This document shows positions 9,385 through 17,794 of a stretch of 64,000 nucleotides of DNA, piece after piece (the first letter of the stretch is position 1; each line of letters begins with the position of its first letter). The notes under the pieces are model-generated. The model was given only the letters and a program-made list of their open reading frames with translations, was not told where the DNA came from and made no database searches. This DNA comes from Microvirga sp. 17 mud 1-3 (GTDB taxonomy: Bacteria; Pseudomonadota; Alphaproteobacteria; Rhizobiales; Beijerinckiaceae): assembly GCF_003151255.1 (NCBI RefSeq), contig NZ_CP029481.1, positions 3,224,001 through 3,288,000 of the forward strand. Direction: 5' to 3'. Made by a program: the position numbers and the translations under genes.

Positions 9385-10404
9385 GTGCCCGACATCAAGC
9401 CGAACAGAACCTTCGTGAGCGCCCAGCGGGTCGCGGAACTGGCGGGCGTCTCGCGCTCGGCGGTGTCCCGCACCTTCACGGCCGGGGCGAGCGTTTCGGA
9501 GACGACACGCAAGAAGGTCATGCAGGCGGCGGAGACGCTCGGCTACCACGTCAACCATCTCGCGCGGGGCCTCATCCACGAACGCAGCGACATCGTCTGC
9601 CTGATCGCGGCGGATCTCAACACGCCGTTCCAATCCCGCATGCTCGAGACCATGACCCGGCGCCTTCAGGAGATCGACAAGGTCGCCATGGTCATCAACA
9701 CGTCCGGCGAGAGCGAAAGCGTCGCGGGCGCGCTGCGCAAATCCCTCAACTACCGGGCCGATGCGACCGTGGTCTTCTCTGGAGCGCCGAGCGCCTCCCT
9801 TATCGACACCTGCATCAACAATGGCCAGCACGTCATCCTGATCAACCGCGACGACCATCTGGACGGGCCAGAGAATATCATGGTCGACAGCGCGACCGCC
9901 GCACGGGAGGCATTCCACATGCTGCGGCGGGCCGGCTGCCGGCGGATCGCGGTCGTCTCCTCGGATGTGGGAACGCCCAGCATCGTCGGCCGTGCGAAGA
10001 ACTTCCAGCTCGCGGCTGCGGAAGCGGGCCTCGACGTCACCGTGACGCGATACGGACCGACCGCCTATGCGTCCGGCGCGGAGGCCGCCCGGATGCTTCT
10101 CAGCCGCTCCGACGCCCCTGACGCGGCCTTCTGCGTCACCGACCTCCTGGCCTTCGGCTTCATGGATGTGGCCCGGCACGAATTCGGAATGTCCATTCCG
10201 GACGACATCTGCGTCATCGGCTTCGACGACGTGGAGCAGTCGGGATGGTCGTCCTACAATCTCACGACGTTCCGGCAGCCGATCGACCAGATCGCCGACC
10301 ACATCGTCCGCCATCTCGACGAGCCGCTGGCCATCCGGAAGGGCGGCGAGCCGACCCGCTTTCAGCCCCTCCCTGTCTGGCGCAAATCGGTCCGCCCGAA
10401 ATAG
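9385..10404 (+). CDS. LacI family transcriptional regulator
   Basis: A 339-residue repressor-type regulator. The N-terminal helix-turn-helix (FVSAQRVAELAGVSRSAVSRTF, split: residues 10-31) and hinge helix (about 50-63) are followed by a periplasmic-binding-protein-like effector domain with the family's HILINRDD and C-terminal VIGFDDVE and TTFRQP segments. The start is a GTG preceded by AGGGAC. A matching operator lies upstream. The effector is unknown; the gene context suggests a phosphorylated or dephosphorylated sugar or polyol. It converges on, and overlaps by 43 bases, the metallophosphoesterase gene at the end of the first transporter operon. Confidence 0.92.
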   Translation: MPDIKPNRTFVSAQRVAELAGVSRSAVSRTFTAGASVSETTRKKVMQAAETLGYHVNHLARGLIHERSDIVCLIAADLNTPFQSRMLETMTRRLQEIDKVAMVINTSGESESVAGALRKSLNYRADATVVFSGAPSASLIDTCINNGQHVILINRDDHLDGPENIMVDSATAAREAFHMLRRAGCRRIAVVSSDVGTPSIVGRAKNFQLAAAEAGLDVTVTRYGPTAYASGAEAARMLLSRSDAPDAAFCVTDLLAFGFMDVARHEFGMSIPDDICVIGFDDVEQSGWSSYNLTTFRQPIDQIADHIVRHLDEPLAIRKGGEPTRFQPLPVWRKSVRPK

Positions 10405-12086
10405 GCCGACGCGCCGTCCCGGATCTCGCCGGTCTCAAGGTCGACCGTGAAATCCCGCGAGGGCGGGCTTGCCAGATATTGGCCGAGCATGCGCAGGAAT
10501 CCGGCGAGGCGGAACTGGATGCTTGCAGGCTCCCACGCGCCCGCCGCGTAGCGCGACATCAGGGTCCGGTAGGCTGCAAGCCTTTCGTCCGGGATCTCGT
10601 CGAGCGCCAGTTGCCGTCCTTTTCGAAGGCGGTACCAATCGGCCACCATTTCGATGAACGGAAGTGTGAGGACGCTCTCCGGCATGGCACGAGAGTTCGT
10701 GCCTGTTTCCCCTCCGGCGAGCCTAAAGAGGTCTCCGACCGTGAGCCCGTGCACCGCATCGGCGAAATCCTCGGGCCATTCCCGCGGCAGGTAGCGGTGG
10801 CGAACCAGCTGGGCGAGATGACGGCTCAGGAACTCAGGATAGCTGCGCGTCTGCAGGATCCCGCCGAAATCCATGCCCCTGCGCCGGGCCTCGACCCCGT
10901 AGGCTGGAAAGGCCGCATCGAAACCCGGCACGTCGCGTAAAGAGACCGTCTCGACCGAGAGGCTCGTCTCCTCGAATGTCGCAATCTTGTAGGCAGCCGG
11001 AAACGCCGTGAGCGAGGGCACCGCGACATTGACCAGGAAGGCTCCGCCCCGGCGCAGGAGTGCCGTCTCGTTGACGTGCCAATGGCCGCTGAAATGCACG
11101 CCGATTCCGGCCTCCGCGAACGCCTCGGCCACCGCCGGTCGCGGCATTCTCCGGGCAAAGGCCGTCCGCCCGAACAGGCGAACCTCGTCGTCGAGCGTCG
11201 TGCTCAAGGGACCGATGACCGGATAATGCGAGAAGACCAGAAGCCGCTTGTTCAGGGCCGCGGCGCGGCGCGCGACGTCGCCTGCCCAGGACAGGAGAAA
11301 CGGCTTGTCCGTCAGCATCGCATTCCAGCCGGCCTCGCTCCGGTCGACGAAGCCTTCGTCCCCGCCGCTCCTCGGCTTGTAGATGTTCGCGTCGAGGGAC
11401 AGGATCCATAATCCCTCGACGGGCTCGACGAGATAGGAGGCGTCGATCATCTGCGCCTCCGTGAGGCCGTCGTCGGAGCGGACCTCGTAGGTTCTGTCCG
11501 CGAGCGCATCCGATCCGCCGAAGGGACATTCCCACAGGAGGTCGGTATCGCGCCGGAAATAGCCGAGCTCCGCCATGTCGGGCAGTGCGTCCGTATAGCC
11601 GTCGCAGAAGGCGGCCTCCGTCACGATGCGGCCCGCCGAGCGCCCGCGCGACGCATCCCTGTCGCTCGTGACCAGAATGTGCGTGCCGTCCGTATTGAGG
11701 AAGCGCTTGCCCATATGCCGCCCGGCCAGCGCAAACAGGTCATGATTGCCGGGGGTCGCGAAGAACCGCATGCCGTAGCGCGTCGTGTAGTCCCGCAGCA
11801 GGGCGAGCGCTGCGGCGCGATTGAAGGTCTGCCCATCATCCAGAAGATCGCCGACAATGACCACGAGCCGAATGTTCCGCGCCGCCACATCGTCGAGCGC
11901 GGCGCGCAGGGCATGGCTGCTCTCGTTGAACACCCGTGTCGACGCGACCGTGTCCGCCAGCGTCCGGACGGACGCGAAATCCTCCCGGGCGCCGTGAGGC
12001 CGGAAGGAGGTGTCATGGACATGCGGATCGGCGATGATGGCGACCTTCGGCAGCGCTGCCGTTCCAGAGGCGAGAAGGGACGTCAC
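10362..12086 (-). CDS. Calcineurin-like metallophosphoesterase
   Basis: A 574-residue phosphoesterase with the complete dimetal motif set: D20-x-H22 in ADPHVHD, D80 in VGDLLDDG, N-H in GNHD (113-116), H in FSHYPV and the GHWHVN motif. The long C-terminal extension of about 250 residues has no motif I recognise. No signal peptide is evident, so it is probably cytoplasmic. The GTG start at 12086 follows GAGGAATCCC and begins 16 bases after the inositol-monophosphatase-like gene. As last gene of a transporter operon it probably dephosphorylates the imported compound or a breakdown product. Its 3' end is antisense to the last 43 bases of the lacI-family gene. Confidence 0.88.
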   Translation of the reverse strand: MTSLLASGTAALPKVAIIADPHVHDTSFRPHGAREDFASVRTLADTVASTRVFNESSHALRAALDDVAARNIRLVVIVGDLLDDGQTFNRAAALALLRDYTTRYGMRFFATPGNHDLFALAGRHMGKRFLNTDGTHILVTSDRDASRGRSAGRIVTEAAFCDGYTDALPDMAELGYFRRDTDLLWECPFGGSDALADRTYEVRSDDGLTEAQMIDASYLVEPVEGLWILSLDANIYKPRSGGDEGFVDRSEAGWNAMLTDKPFLLSWAGDVARRAAALNKRLLVFSHYPVIGPLSTTLDDEVRLFGRTAFARRMPRPAVAEAFAEAGIGVHFSGHWHVNETALLRRGGAFLVNVAVPSLTAFPAAYKIATFEETSLSVETVSLRDVPGFDAAFPAYGVEARRRGMDFGGILQTRSYPEFLSRHLAQLVRHRYLPREWPEDFADAVHGLTVGDLFRLAGGETGTNSRAMPESVLTLPFIEMVADWYRLRKGRQLALDEIPDERLAAYRTLMSRYAAGAWEPASIQFRLAGFLRMLGQYLASPPSRDFTVDLETGEIRDGASAYFGRTDLRQTGRG

Positions 12087-12102
12087 GGGATTCCTCGGCT
12101 TC

Positions 12103-12972
12103 TCAGGCTCTGGCGGCCGTTACGCGCGGACCGGTGGCAAGCACCTGCCGCCTCTCCGAGATGTTTTTGGCGATACCGGTCAGGGTCGGATAATTCCCGC
12201 CCTGGCCGATGGCGACGTAACCCGGGTAGGCATAGTCCTTTGCAGTCTCGTCGACCTTTCCGAGCGTGAGCGGAAGATAGGTTCCGCGCGCCTGCCGGAG
12301 GATCAGGATCGCGGCCGTAACGTCCCAGGGATTGACGCCGAAGCCGGCAGCCGCATCCACCCAGCCGGCTGCCACATGGGCGATGCTGAGCGCCGCGCTG
12401 CCTGGGCGGCGGACAGTCGAAAACGTTTCGATCAGCACGCCGATATCGTCGAGCGCCTGGCGCTTGCCGTCGAGGCGGAAGTCGCGCGACACGGGGTATC
12501 CGGTGATAAGGGTCGCATGCTGTTCCTGCGGCACGGCTGACGACACGATGCGCTGGCCGTTGAGATAGGCGCCATCCAGATCGGCCGTGAACATGTTGTC
12601 GGAAACCGGATCGTAGACGACGCCCGCCACGATCTCGCCTTCGACCACGGCCGCGATGGAGACGCACCAGAAGGCAAAGCCCCGCGCGAAGTTGTTGGTG
12701 CCGTCGATCGGGTCCACATACCATTGGATGGAGCCGTTGCCGACGGTGCCGCCTTCCTCGCCGAGCAGAATGGAATCCGGAACCTCGCGCATGATGAAGG
12801 CGGTGATGGTTTCCTCAGAGCGCTTGTCGTGCTCCGTCACTACGTCGTGAAGGTCGACCTTGTAGTCGACCGCGATAGTCGAGCGGAAGGCCTCGCGCAG
12901 CGGATCACGGACTTCGAGCGCGGCCCGCCGGGCGACATCGAGAAGGCGGGACGATTCCCTTGAAACGGTCAT
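12103..12972 (-). CDS. Inositol monophosphatase family protein (operon 1)
   Basis: A 289-residue Mg-dependent phosphatase of the IMPase/FIG superfamily. Metal motifs are intact: GEEGG with E72 and E73, VDPIDGTNNF with D87, D90 and G91-T92, and a C-terminal NPWDVTAA. Such enzymes act on inositol phosphates, sugar phosphates, histidinol phosphate or nucleotides, and sequence alone does not decide which. I chose the ATG at 12972 (MTVSRESS); the frame continues to 13050 without similarity. It is the fourth gene of a minus-strand operon: permease, ATPase, binding protein, this phosphatase, metallophosphoesterase. A second, divergent paralogue lies at 17795-18625. Confidence 0.92.
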   Translation of the reverse strand: MTVSRESSRLLDVARRAALEVRDPLREAFRSTIAVDYKVDLHDVVTEHDKRSEETITAFIMREVPDSILLGEEGGTVGNGSIQWYVDPIDGTNNFARGFAFWCVSIAAVVEGEIVAGVVYDPVSDNMFTADLDGAYLNGQRIVSSAVPQEQHATLITGYPVSRDFRLDGKRQALDDIGVLIETFSTVRRPGSAALSIAHVAAGWVDAAAGFGVNPWDVTAAILILRQARGTYLPLTLGKVDETAKDYAYPGYVAIGQGGNYPTLTGIAKNISERRQVLATGPRVTAARA

Positions 12973-13072
12973 ACGGACACCATGATGGAGAGAGGTTTGC
13001 CGGACCCGGCACGAGAAGGTGCCGGTGAGGACGTGACCATATCCGGCCATGCTCTCACCGGCGCCGGATGAC

Positions 13073-14224
13073 TTACTTCTTGTAGTTCACCTGCCAGAAA
13101 TCCTGCCAGTCCTGGCGGGTGTCCCAATCGCTGAGCCCTGTGGACGCATCGTATTGAAAGAGCTTTTCCGAGACGGTCCCGATCCCCGAGGGCTCGTCCT
13201 CCGGGAGCTTGATGTCGATATTGGTCGGCATCTTGCCGTCCTGCATCTGGGGCCCGATGCCTTCCGGCGTGAGGAGATAGTGGATGAACAGCTTCGCGGT
13301 GTTGGGGCTCTTGGTCTTCTGCGCGATCAGGCCAAGCTTGGTGTAGGTCCAGCCGACCCACGGCTTGATGTCCGTGCACAGGCCGAGCTTGTAGCCCTTG
13401 TCGGCATTGTCCCGGAACTTGGCCGAGCTGACGAGTCCGAAGAAGGGTGCCTTCTGCCCGGGTGCGCCGATAGCCTCGGAGATGGGGTCGTCCCCGTCCG
13501 TAACGAGGGGCCCATTGGCCGCGAAGGCTTTCAGCCAGGCTGCGGTAGCGCTCGCCTCGTCGGTCTTCAGGTCCTTGCCGAAATGCGCCTTATAGGCGGC
13601 CGCCACCTCGGCATCCCCATGCTGGGCCATCTGGTTGAACCAGTCCGTGTAGCTGCCTTTGGTGAGCGGATCGACGAAGGCGACCTTCCCTTTCCACTTG
13701 GGCTCCGTCAGCTCCCACATGTTCTTGACCGGGCACTTGTCGTAGACCTCCGTGTTGTAGGCCCACACATTGGCGTTGGTCGAAATGGCGAGGGGCTTCT
13801 GGAACTGAGCCGGAATCTTCTTCGCCATCTCGGGCGGCACCCAGCTCTCGACGAAGTTCTGCGGAATCAACTGCGCGAAGGCGGCCGGCGTGTCGGTGAT
13901 CAGCACCACGTCGCCCTGGACATTGCCCGCGCGGCCTTCCCGGATGATCATCTCGAGCTGGCTGTTGGCCGAGACTTTCATGCCGGTGGCCTTCAGGCCG
14001 TATTTCTTGCTGAACCCCTTGGCGATCTCGACGATCTTTCCGGTGCTGTCGTAGACATTGATCGGGCCCTCATTCTTGGCCGCCGCGATGAGCGCCTCGA
14101 GATCCCCGTCCTGGGCAGACGCGCCGGGGGCCTGCGCCAGCAGCAGAAGCGCCGCGAGGCCGGCGGCCGGAAATGCAGCGCCCGCTTTTCTCCGGCGCCC
14201 AGCCCGTGAATTGACCTTCATCAT
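13073..14224 (-). CDS. ABC transporter substrate-binding protein (AfuA/Fe3+-family, operon 1)
   Basis: A 383-residue periplasmic binding protein with a signal peptide (Arg/Lys-rich start, hydrophobic core about 14-32, cleavage likely after ASA at 37). The mature start, LEALIAAAKNEGPINVYDSTG, is typical of the family that includes Fe3+ binders and the hexose-phosphate binder AfuA. WELTEPKWKGKVAFVDP is a strong family signature. I see no clear Tyr-Tyr iron motif. Context with phosphatases favours a phosphorylated organic ligand. A good site GAGAGGAACG precedes the ATG-ATG start. Confidence 0.9.
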   Translation of the reverse strand: MMKVNSRAGRRRKAGAAFPAAGLAALLLLAQAPGASAQDGDLEALIAAAKNEGPINVYDSTGKIVEIAKGFSKKYGLKATGMKVSANSQLEMIIREGRAGNVQGDVVLITDTPAAFAQLIPQNFVESWVPPEMAKKIPAQFQKPLAISTNANVWAYNTEVYDKCPVKNMWELTEPKWKGKVAFVDPLTKGSYTDWFNQMAQHGDAEVAAAYKAHFGKDLKTDEASATAAWLKAFAANGPLVTDGDDPISEAIGAPGQKAPFFGLVSSAKFRDNADKGYKLGLCTDIKPWVGWTYTKLGLIAQKTKSPNTAKLFIHYLLTPEGIGPQMQDGKMPTNIDIKLPEDEPSGIGTVSEKLFQYDASTGLSDWDTRQDWQDFWQVNYKK

Positions 14225-14323
14225 CGTTCCTCTCCCTTTTGTCGTTTCGCCTTTGGCTTAGCCGGCGCGGTGCGGAGTGCCCCCGGGTCCGCACCGCTGC
14301 CGGCCGGTTCGACGCCGCATCCC

Positions 14324-15460
14324 CTATTGTGTCGGGGCGCGACGGCGGACGCTCCTGTCGAACGCGGTGGAGCGTTGTCCCTTGGCGTCGAAGACATGCA
14401 GCACCTCGGGCTTCGCCCAAAAGTGCGCCTTCGTTCCCAGGTCCATCTCCGGCGCCTCGTGCATCGTCATGAAGAGCGGGTCCCCTTCTCCGGCGAGTTC
14501 GAGAATCCAGCTGCCGCCTGTCGGCAAAATTCCCGTGACTTCGACCGGGCCGCTGAAGCTGCCTTCCGGAACCTGGTCCGGTGACAGGGCCAGGCGGAGC
14601 GCTTCCGGCCGGATCCCGACCGAGCCGATGCTCTCCGGGCCCGAATGCCAGCGAGCCAGATAGTGGCGGGCCGCGCCAGCCAGCCCGGAACTGTCCGCGC
14701 CTTCGAGTGTCAGGATGTTGATGGGAGGACTGCCGACAAACTCGGCCACGAAGCGGTTCGCAGGCAGATCGTAGATCTCGTTCGGCGTGCCGAGCTGCTG
14801 GAGCGTGCCCTCGTTCATCACGGCGATCTTGGTCGCAAGCGTCATGGCCTCCCACTGGTCGTGGGTCACGAACACGATCGTGGTGTTGAACTCCCGATGG
14901 ATCCGCTTCAATTCCGCCCGCATCTCCAGGCGCAGCCGCGCGTCGAGATTCGACAGAGGCTCGTCGAGCAGCAGGATGCCGGGATTGACCGCGAGCATGC
15001 GGGCAAGGGCCACACGCTGCTGCTGGCCGCCGGACAGTTGCGAGGGATAGCGGTGACGGTATTTTTCGATGTCGAGGGCCCGCATCACCCGCTCGACCTG
15101 CGCCTCCCGCTCGGCCTTCGGGACCTTGCGCAGGCGCAGGCCGAAATCCGTATTGTGCTCGATGGTCAGGTGCGGCCAGAGTGCATAGCTCTGGAAGACG
15201 AGCCCCATCTCCCGCTTCTCAGGCGGAACGAAGACGCCCTGGCGGACGGAATCCACAACCCGCTCGCCGATCCGGATCTCTCCATCCGAAAGGTTTTCGA
15301 GACCGGCGATCATGCGTAAGGTCGTCGTCTTCCCGCAGCCCGAGGGCCCGAGCAGGCACATGAACTCCCCGTCGCCGATCTCGAGATCGAGGTTGGAGAC
15401 CGCGTTCGCCGCGTTGGTCCCATAGCTTTTTTGCGCATCGCGCAGGGTAATAGTCGGCAT
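14324..15460 (-). CDS. ABC transporter ATP-binding protein (operon 1)
   Basis: A 378-residue ATPase with Walker A GPSGCGKTTTLR, Q-loop FQSYALWP, signature LSGGQQQRVALAR, Walker B LLLDEPLSNLD and the H-loop VTHDQWEAM, followed by a C-terminal TOBE domain of about 130 residues that may sense ligand. This is the MalK/PotA/FbpC type, which powers the neighbouring permease. The start ATG (15460) overlaps the permease stop as TGATG. The frame runs open upstream through the permease in another frame, but that is not real coding. Confidence 0.95.
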   Translation of the reverse strand: MPTITLRDAQKSYGTNAANAVSNLDLEIGDGEFMCLLGPSGCGKTTTLRMIAGLENLSDGEIRIGERVVDSVRQGVFVPPEKREMGLVFQSYALWPHLTIEHNTDFGLRLRKVPKAEREAQVERVMRALDIEKYRHRYPSQLSGGQQQRVALARMLAVNPGILLLDEPLSNLDARLRLEMRAELKRIHREFNTTIVFVTHDQWEAMTLATKIAVMNEGTLQQLGTPNEIYDLPANRFVAEFVGSPPINILTLEGADSSGLAGAARHYLARWHSGPESIGSVGIRPEALRLALSPDQVPEGSFSGPVEVTGILPTGGSWILELAGEGDPLFMTMHEAPEMDLGTKAHFWAKPEVLHVFDAKGQRSTAFDRSVRRRAPTQ

Positions 15461-17319
15461 CAGCCACCGAGTCCTTCTGCGATGTTGGTCCTGGTCAGTT
15501 TCTGCGCCGCAAGCGTGCCCGCATAGGCGATGCCCGCGACGATCAGCACGACGGCATTCGCCGCCTGCGTATAGTGATAGTCCACGAGACGCATGGAGAA
15601 GGTCGTCAGGACATCGGTGCTCGGCACCGCGAGGACGACGAACAGACTGAGCCCCTTGATCCCCGAGATGAAGGGCAGCAGGATCCCAGTGACCAGCGAT
15701 CCCTTCTGGATGGGGATGACGATCGACAGCATGCGCCTGAACCATCCCGCGCCCGCGACCTGTGCTGCCTCCTCCGGATCCTTGCCGAGCTGCATCATGG
15801 CCGAGACGCCGGCGCGAGACGCGTAGGGCATCTGGTCCGCCATGAGGGCCAGCATGAGGATCGCGCTTGTCCCGTACAGAGCCGGGACCGGACCGCGCTG
15901 CACGGCGAAGAGCGACAGATAGGCCGTCGCAAACGCGATGCCGGGCACGAGATAGGGAAGGAACGTGACCTGACGCAGGAAGGTCGCGAGGGGCCGGAAC
16001 GGCGTGCGCACCGCTACGTATCCCACGAGGAGCCCCAGGAGGCCGGACGTGACCGAGGCCAGGCCGACGATCCACAGGGTGTTCCAGGCCGCGCGCCAGA
16101 GATCCGGGCTCAGCAGGATCCCGGTCCGGAGGGCGACGCTGTCCAGATCCCGCCCGATCCAGTAGTTCAGGGTGAAGTTGTCGAACGCGAAGCGGCCCGG
16201 CACTTCCATGATCGTGGAGAGGAACAGGGTGAGCAGCGGCAGCCCGACGCTCAGCATGAAGACCGTCGCGGCGAAAAGCGTCGCGAGGATCCGCAGCCGA
16301 CCGAGGCGCGTCAGCCGGTTCATCGTGCCCTTCGAGCCGACGGTGACAAACCGGCGGGCCTCCTTGACGAGCCTGGCGTCGATCAGCAGCGTGACGATGC
16401 CGATCAGCATGATGGCGCCTGCGAGCACTGCGGCGACGCCGCTCTGCCGGGATGAAATGCTTCGGAAGAGAGAAGTCGAGAGCACCTCGAACTTGACCGG
16501 CAGGCCGAGGACGTAAGGCACGCCGAACTCGCCGAGGCACTTGGCGAAGATCAGCACCATGGCGGAGAGCAGCGCTGGGCGCATGAGCGGCAGGATGATC
16601 CGCCACGCGACCTGATATTGCCGCGCGCCGAGAATCCGAGCCGAGTCTTCGAGCTGAGAGTCGAAGCGGCGCAAGGCCGAGCCGAACAGCAGGATGATGA
16701 ACGGCGTGTAGTGCAGCGCGAGGACGATGGTGATCGGAACCTGCCCGTAAGCCAGCCAGTCCGGCGGCGTGAAGCCCAGCGCCTCGATCCATCCCGGCTG
16801 CCCGCCGACCGTGCGGTTCTTGAACAGAGTTGTCCAAGCCAGTGCGAAGGTCCAGGCCGGCAGCATGTAGGGAACGATGAGCGCCGTGGCGAACCACTTG
16901 CGCCCGAGCATGTCGGTCCGGCTGATCAGCCACGCCAGCGGCGTGCCCACCAGGAACGAGATCACAATCGCGCCGAACGCCACCGAAAGCGTGTTCAGCA
17001 GCGGTGTCCAGAACAGGGCAGTCGAGATGGGAGCCAGGAAGGCCCGGTTGAGATAATAGAGGGTGAGCTCGCCGAAGGGCCGGCCGATCCGCCTCTCGTC
17101 ACCAAACTGCACATGCACCGCGTCGGTCAGCATGGAGGCGATCGGCACGACGATCAGATAGGCGAACAGAAGCGCCGTTAGGATGCCGATGACGGTCGTC
17201 GGCTCTCTCAAGGAGAGTTTGAGCCTGTAGCGCAAGCGCTGGAAAGTCGTGGGCGGCAACGGGGCGATCCCGCCACCCGCGAAGGAGGCATCTCTCGTAG
17301 ATGAACTAAGAGGCCGCAT
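15460..17319 (-). CDS. ABC transporter permease with two fused permease domains (operon 1)
   Basis: A 619-residue membrane protein containing two binding-protein-dependent transport domains in tandem, about 12 membrane segments in all. The EAA-type loops are recognisable: DSQLEDSARILGARQYQVAWRI (split, about 220-241) in the first half and DPEEAAQVAGAGWFRRMLSIV in the second. One polypeptide therefore supplies the whole channel, as in FbpB-like systems. The ATG at 17319 has no strong ribosome site of its own and lies 14 bases inside the end of a small upstream open frame with a very good site, so translation may be coupled. Confidence 0.92.
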   Translation of the reverse strand: MRPLSSSTRDASFAGGGIAPLPPTTFQRLRYRLKLSLREPTTVIGILTALLFAYLIVVPIASMLTDAVHVQFGDERRIGRPFGELTLYYLNRAFLAPISTALFWTPLLNTLSVAFGAIVISFLVGTPLAWLISRTDMLGRKWFATALIVPYMLPAWTFALAWTTLFKNRTVGGQPGWIEALGFTPPDWLAYGQVPITIVLALHYTPFIILLFGSALRRFDSQLEDSARILGARQYQVAWRIILPLMRPALLSAMVLIFAKCLGEFGVPYVLGLPVKFEVLSTSLFRSISSRQSGVAAVLAGAIMLIGIVTLLIDARLVKEARRFVTVGSKGTMNRLTRLGRLRILATLFAATVFMLSVGLPLLTLFLSTIMEVPGRFAFDNFTLNYWIGRDLDSVALRTGILLSPDLWRAAWNTLWIVGLASVTSGLLGLLVGYVAVRTPFRPLATFLRQVTFLPYLVPGIAFATAYLSLFAVQRGPVPALYGTSAILMLALMADQMPYASRAGVSAMMQLGKDPEEAAQVAGAGWFRRMLSIVIPIQKGSLVTGILLPFISGIKGLSLFVVLAVPSTDVLTTFSMRLVDYHYTQAANAVVLIVAGIAYAGTLAAQKLTRTNIAEGLGG

Positions 17320-17488
17320 GTTCGGCCACCGTGACGCTTCGGGCGAATTTCAACTGGCGCCGTGTTCCCGGAACCTCGATCCATTTCCGGGACATGCCGC
17401 CGGAATGGTGCCGCCCGGTCCGGCCAGCAGGCGCGGACCCGGACAGTGAAATCCAGCCATCAATCCCGATGGCAATGCGACGCCTCAC
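17306..17488 (-). CDS. Possible 60-residue leader peptide upstream of the operon 1 permease
   Basis: This small open frame starts with GTG at 17488, preceded by an excellent Shine-Dalgarno sequence GGGAGGAAG (17491-17499 on the complementary strand). It ends with TAG at 17306-17308, overlapping the permease start by 14 bases. The peptide is basic and Gly/Arg-rich and resembles nothing I know. Its codon third positions are less GC-rich than neighbouring genes, which argues against a normal protein. It may be a coupling leader, or the site may be fortuitous. Confidence 0.35.
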   Translation of the reverse strand: MRRRIAIGIDGWISLSGSAPAGRTGRHHSGGMSRKWIEVPGTRRQLKFARSVTVAEHAAS

Positions 17489-17794
17489 GTCTTCCTCCCG
17501 TGGTGGCCGCGACTTGCATCATGCTGCTGATGGGAAGCTGCCGGGTTTCTCGAGTTCGCTTTGCGATCCGGCCCCGGTCTTTTGCTTCATCGCTGCAAGC
17601 CCGCGGCGATGTTTGGTTTCGAACTACTGGCCTGATGGTCTCCGGTTGAACAAAACACCCGCCTAAAGCGTGAGAACCGGAATTAGAGCACGGCATGCAC
17701 ACCTGTGCAAGAACGATGACGGCTTCGCTTTGCTGTCCATGGCGCGCTTTCTTCTTACTGGCAGGAGAAGTTGCTCTGAAGTTCAGGCGATCTG
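17320..17794. other. 475-base intergenic region between the two transporter operons
   Basis: The region lies upstream of the operon 1 permease and downstream of the operon 2 phosphatase. It holds the possible leader frame (17306-17488) and the operator candidate at 17695-17710. I see no clear terminator for operon 2 and no clean -35/-10 pair, though on the minus strand TTGCAC in the operator and TAATTC downstream of it could contribute to a promoter. No conserved gene is visible on either strand. Confidence 0.5.
17695..17710. promoter_or_regulatory. LacI-type operator candidate upstream of operon 1
   Basis: ATGCAC-ACCT-GTGCAA has the same half-sites and spacing as the palindromes at 9325 and 23819. 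It lies about 376 bases before the permease start and 207 bases before the possible leader peptide, so a long 5' leader would be expected if this marks the promoter. Confidence 0.6.

Noticed and set aside
14324..16933. Apparent 869-residue protein containing the operon 1 ATPase
   Set aside because: The N-terminal part is the permease gene read out of frame. The ATPase begins at 15460 with a proper family N-terminus.
17460..17702. 80-codon minus-strand frame in the operon 1 upstream region
   Set aside because: It lacks a ribosome site, overlaps the operator and the candidate leader start in a different frame, and has no protein-like composition.
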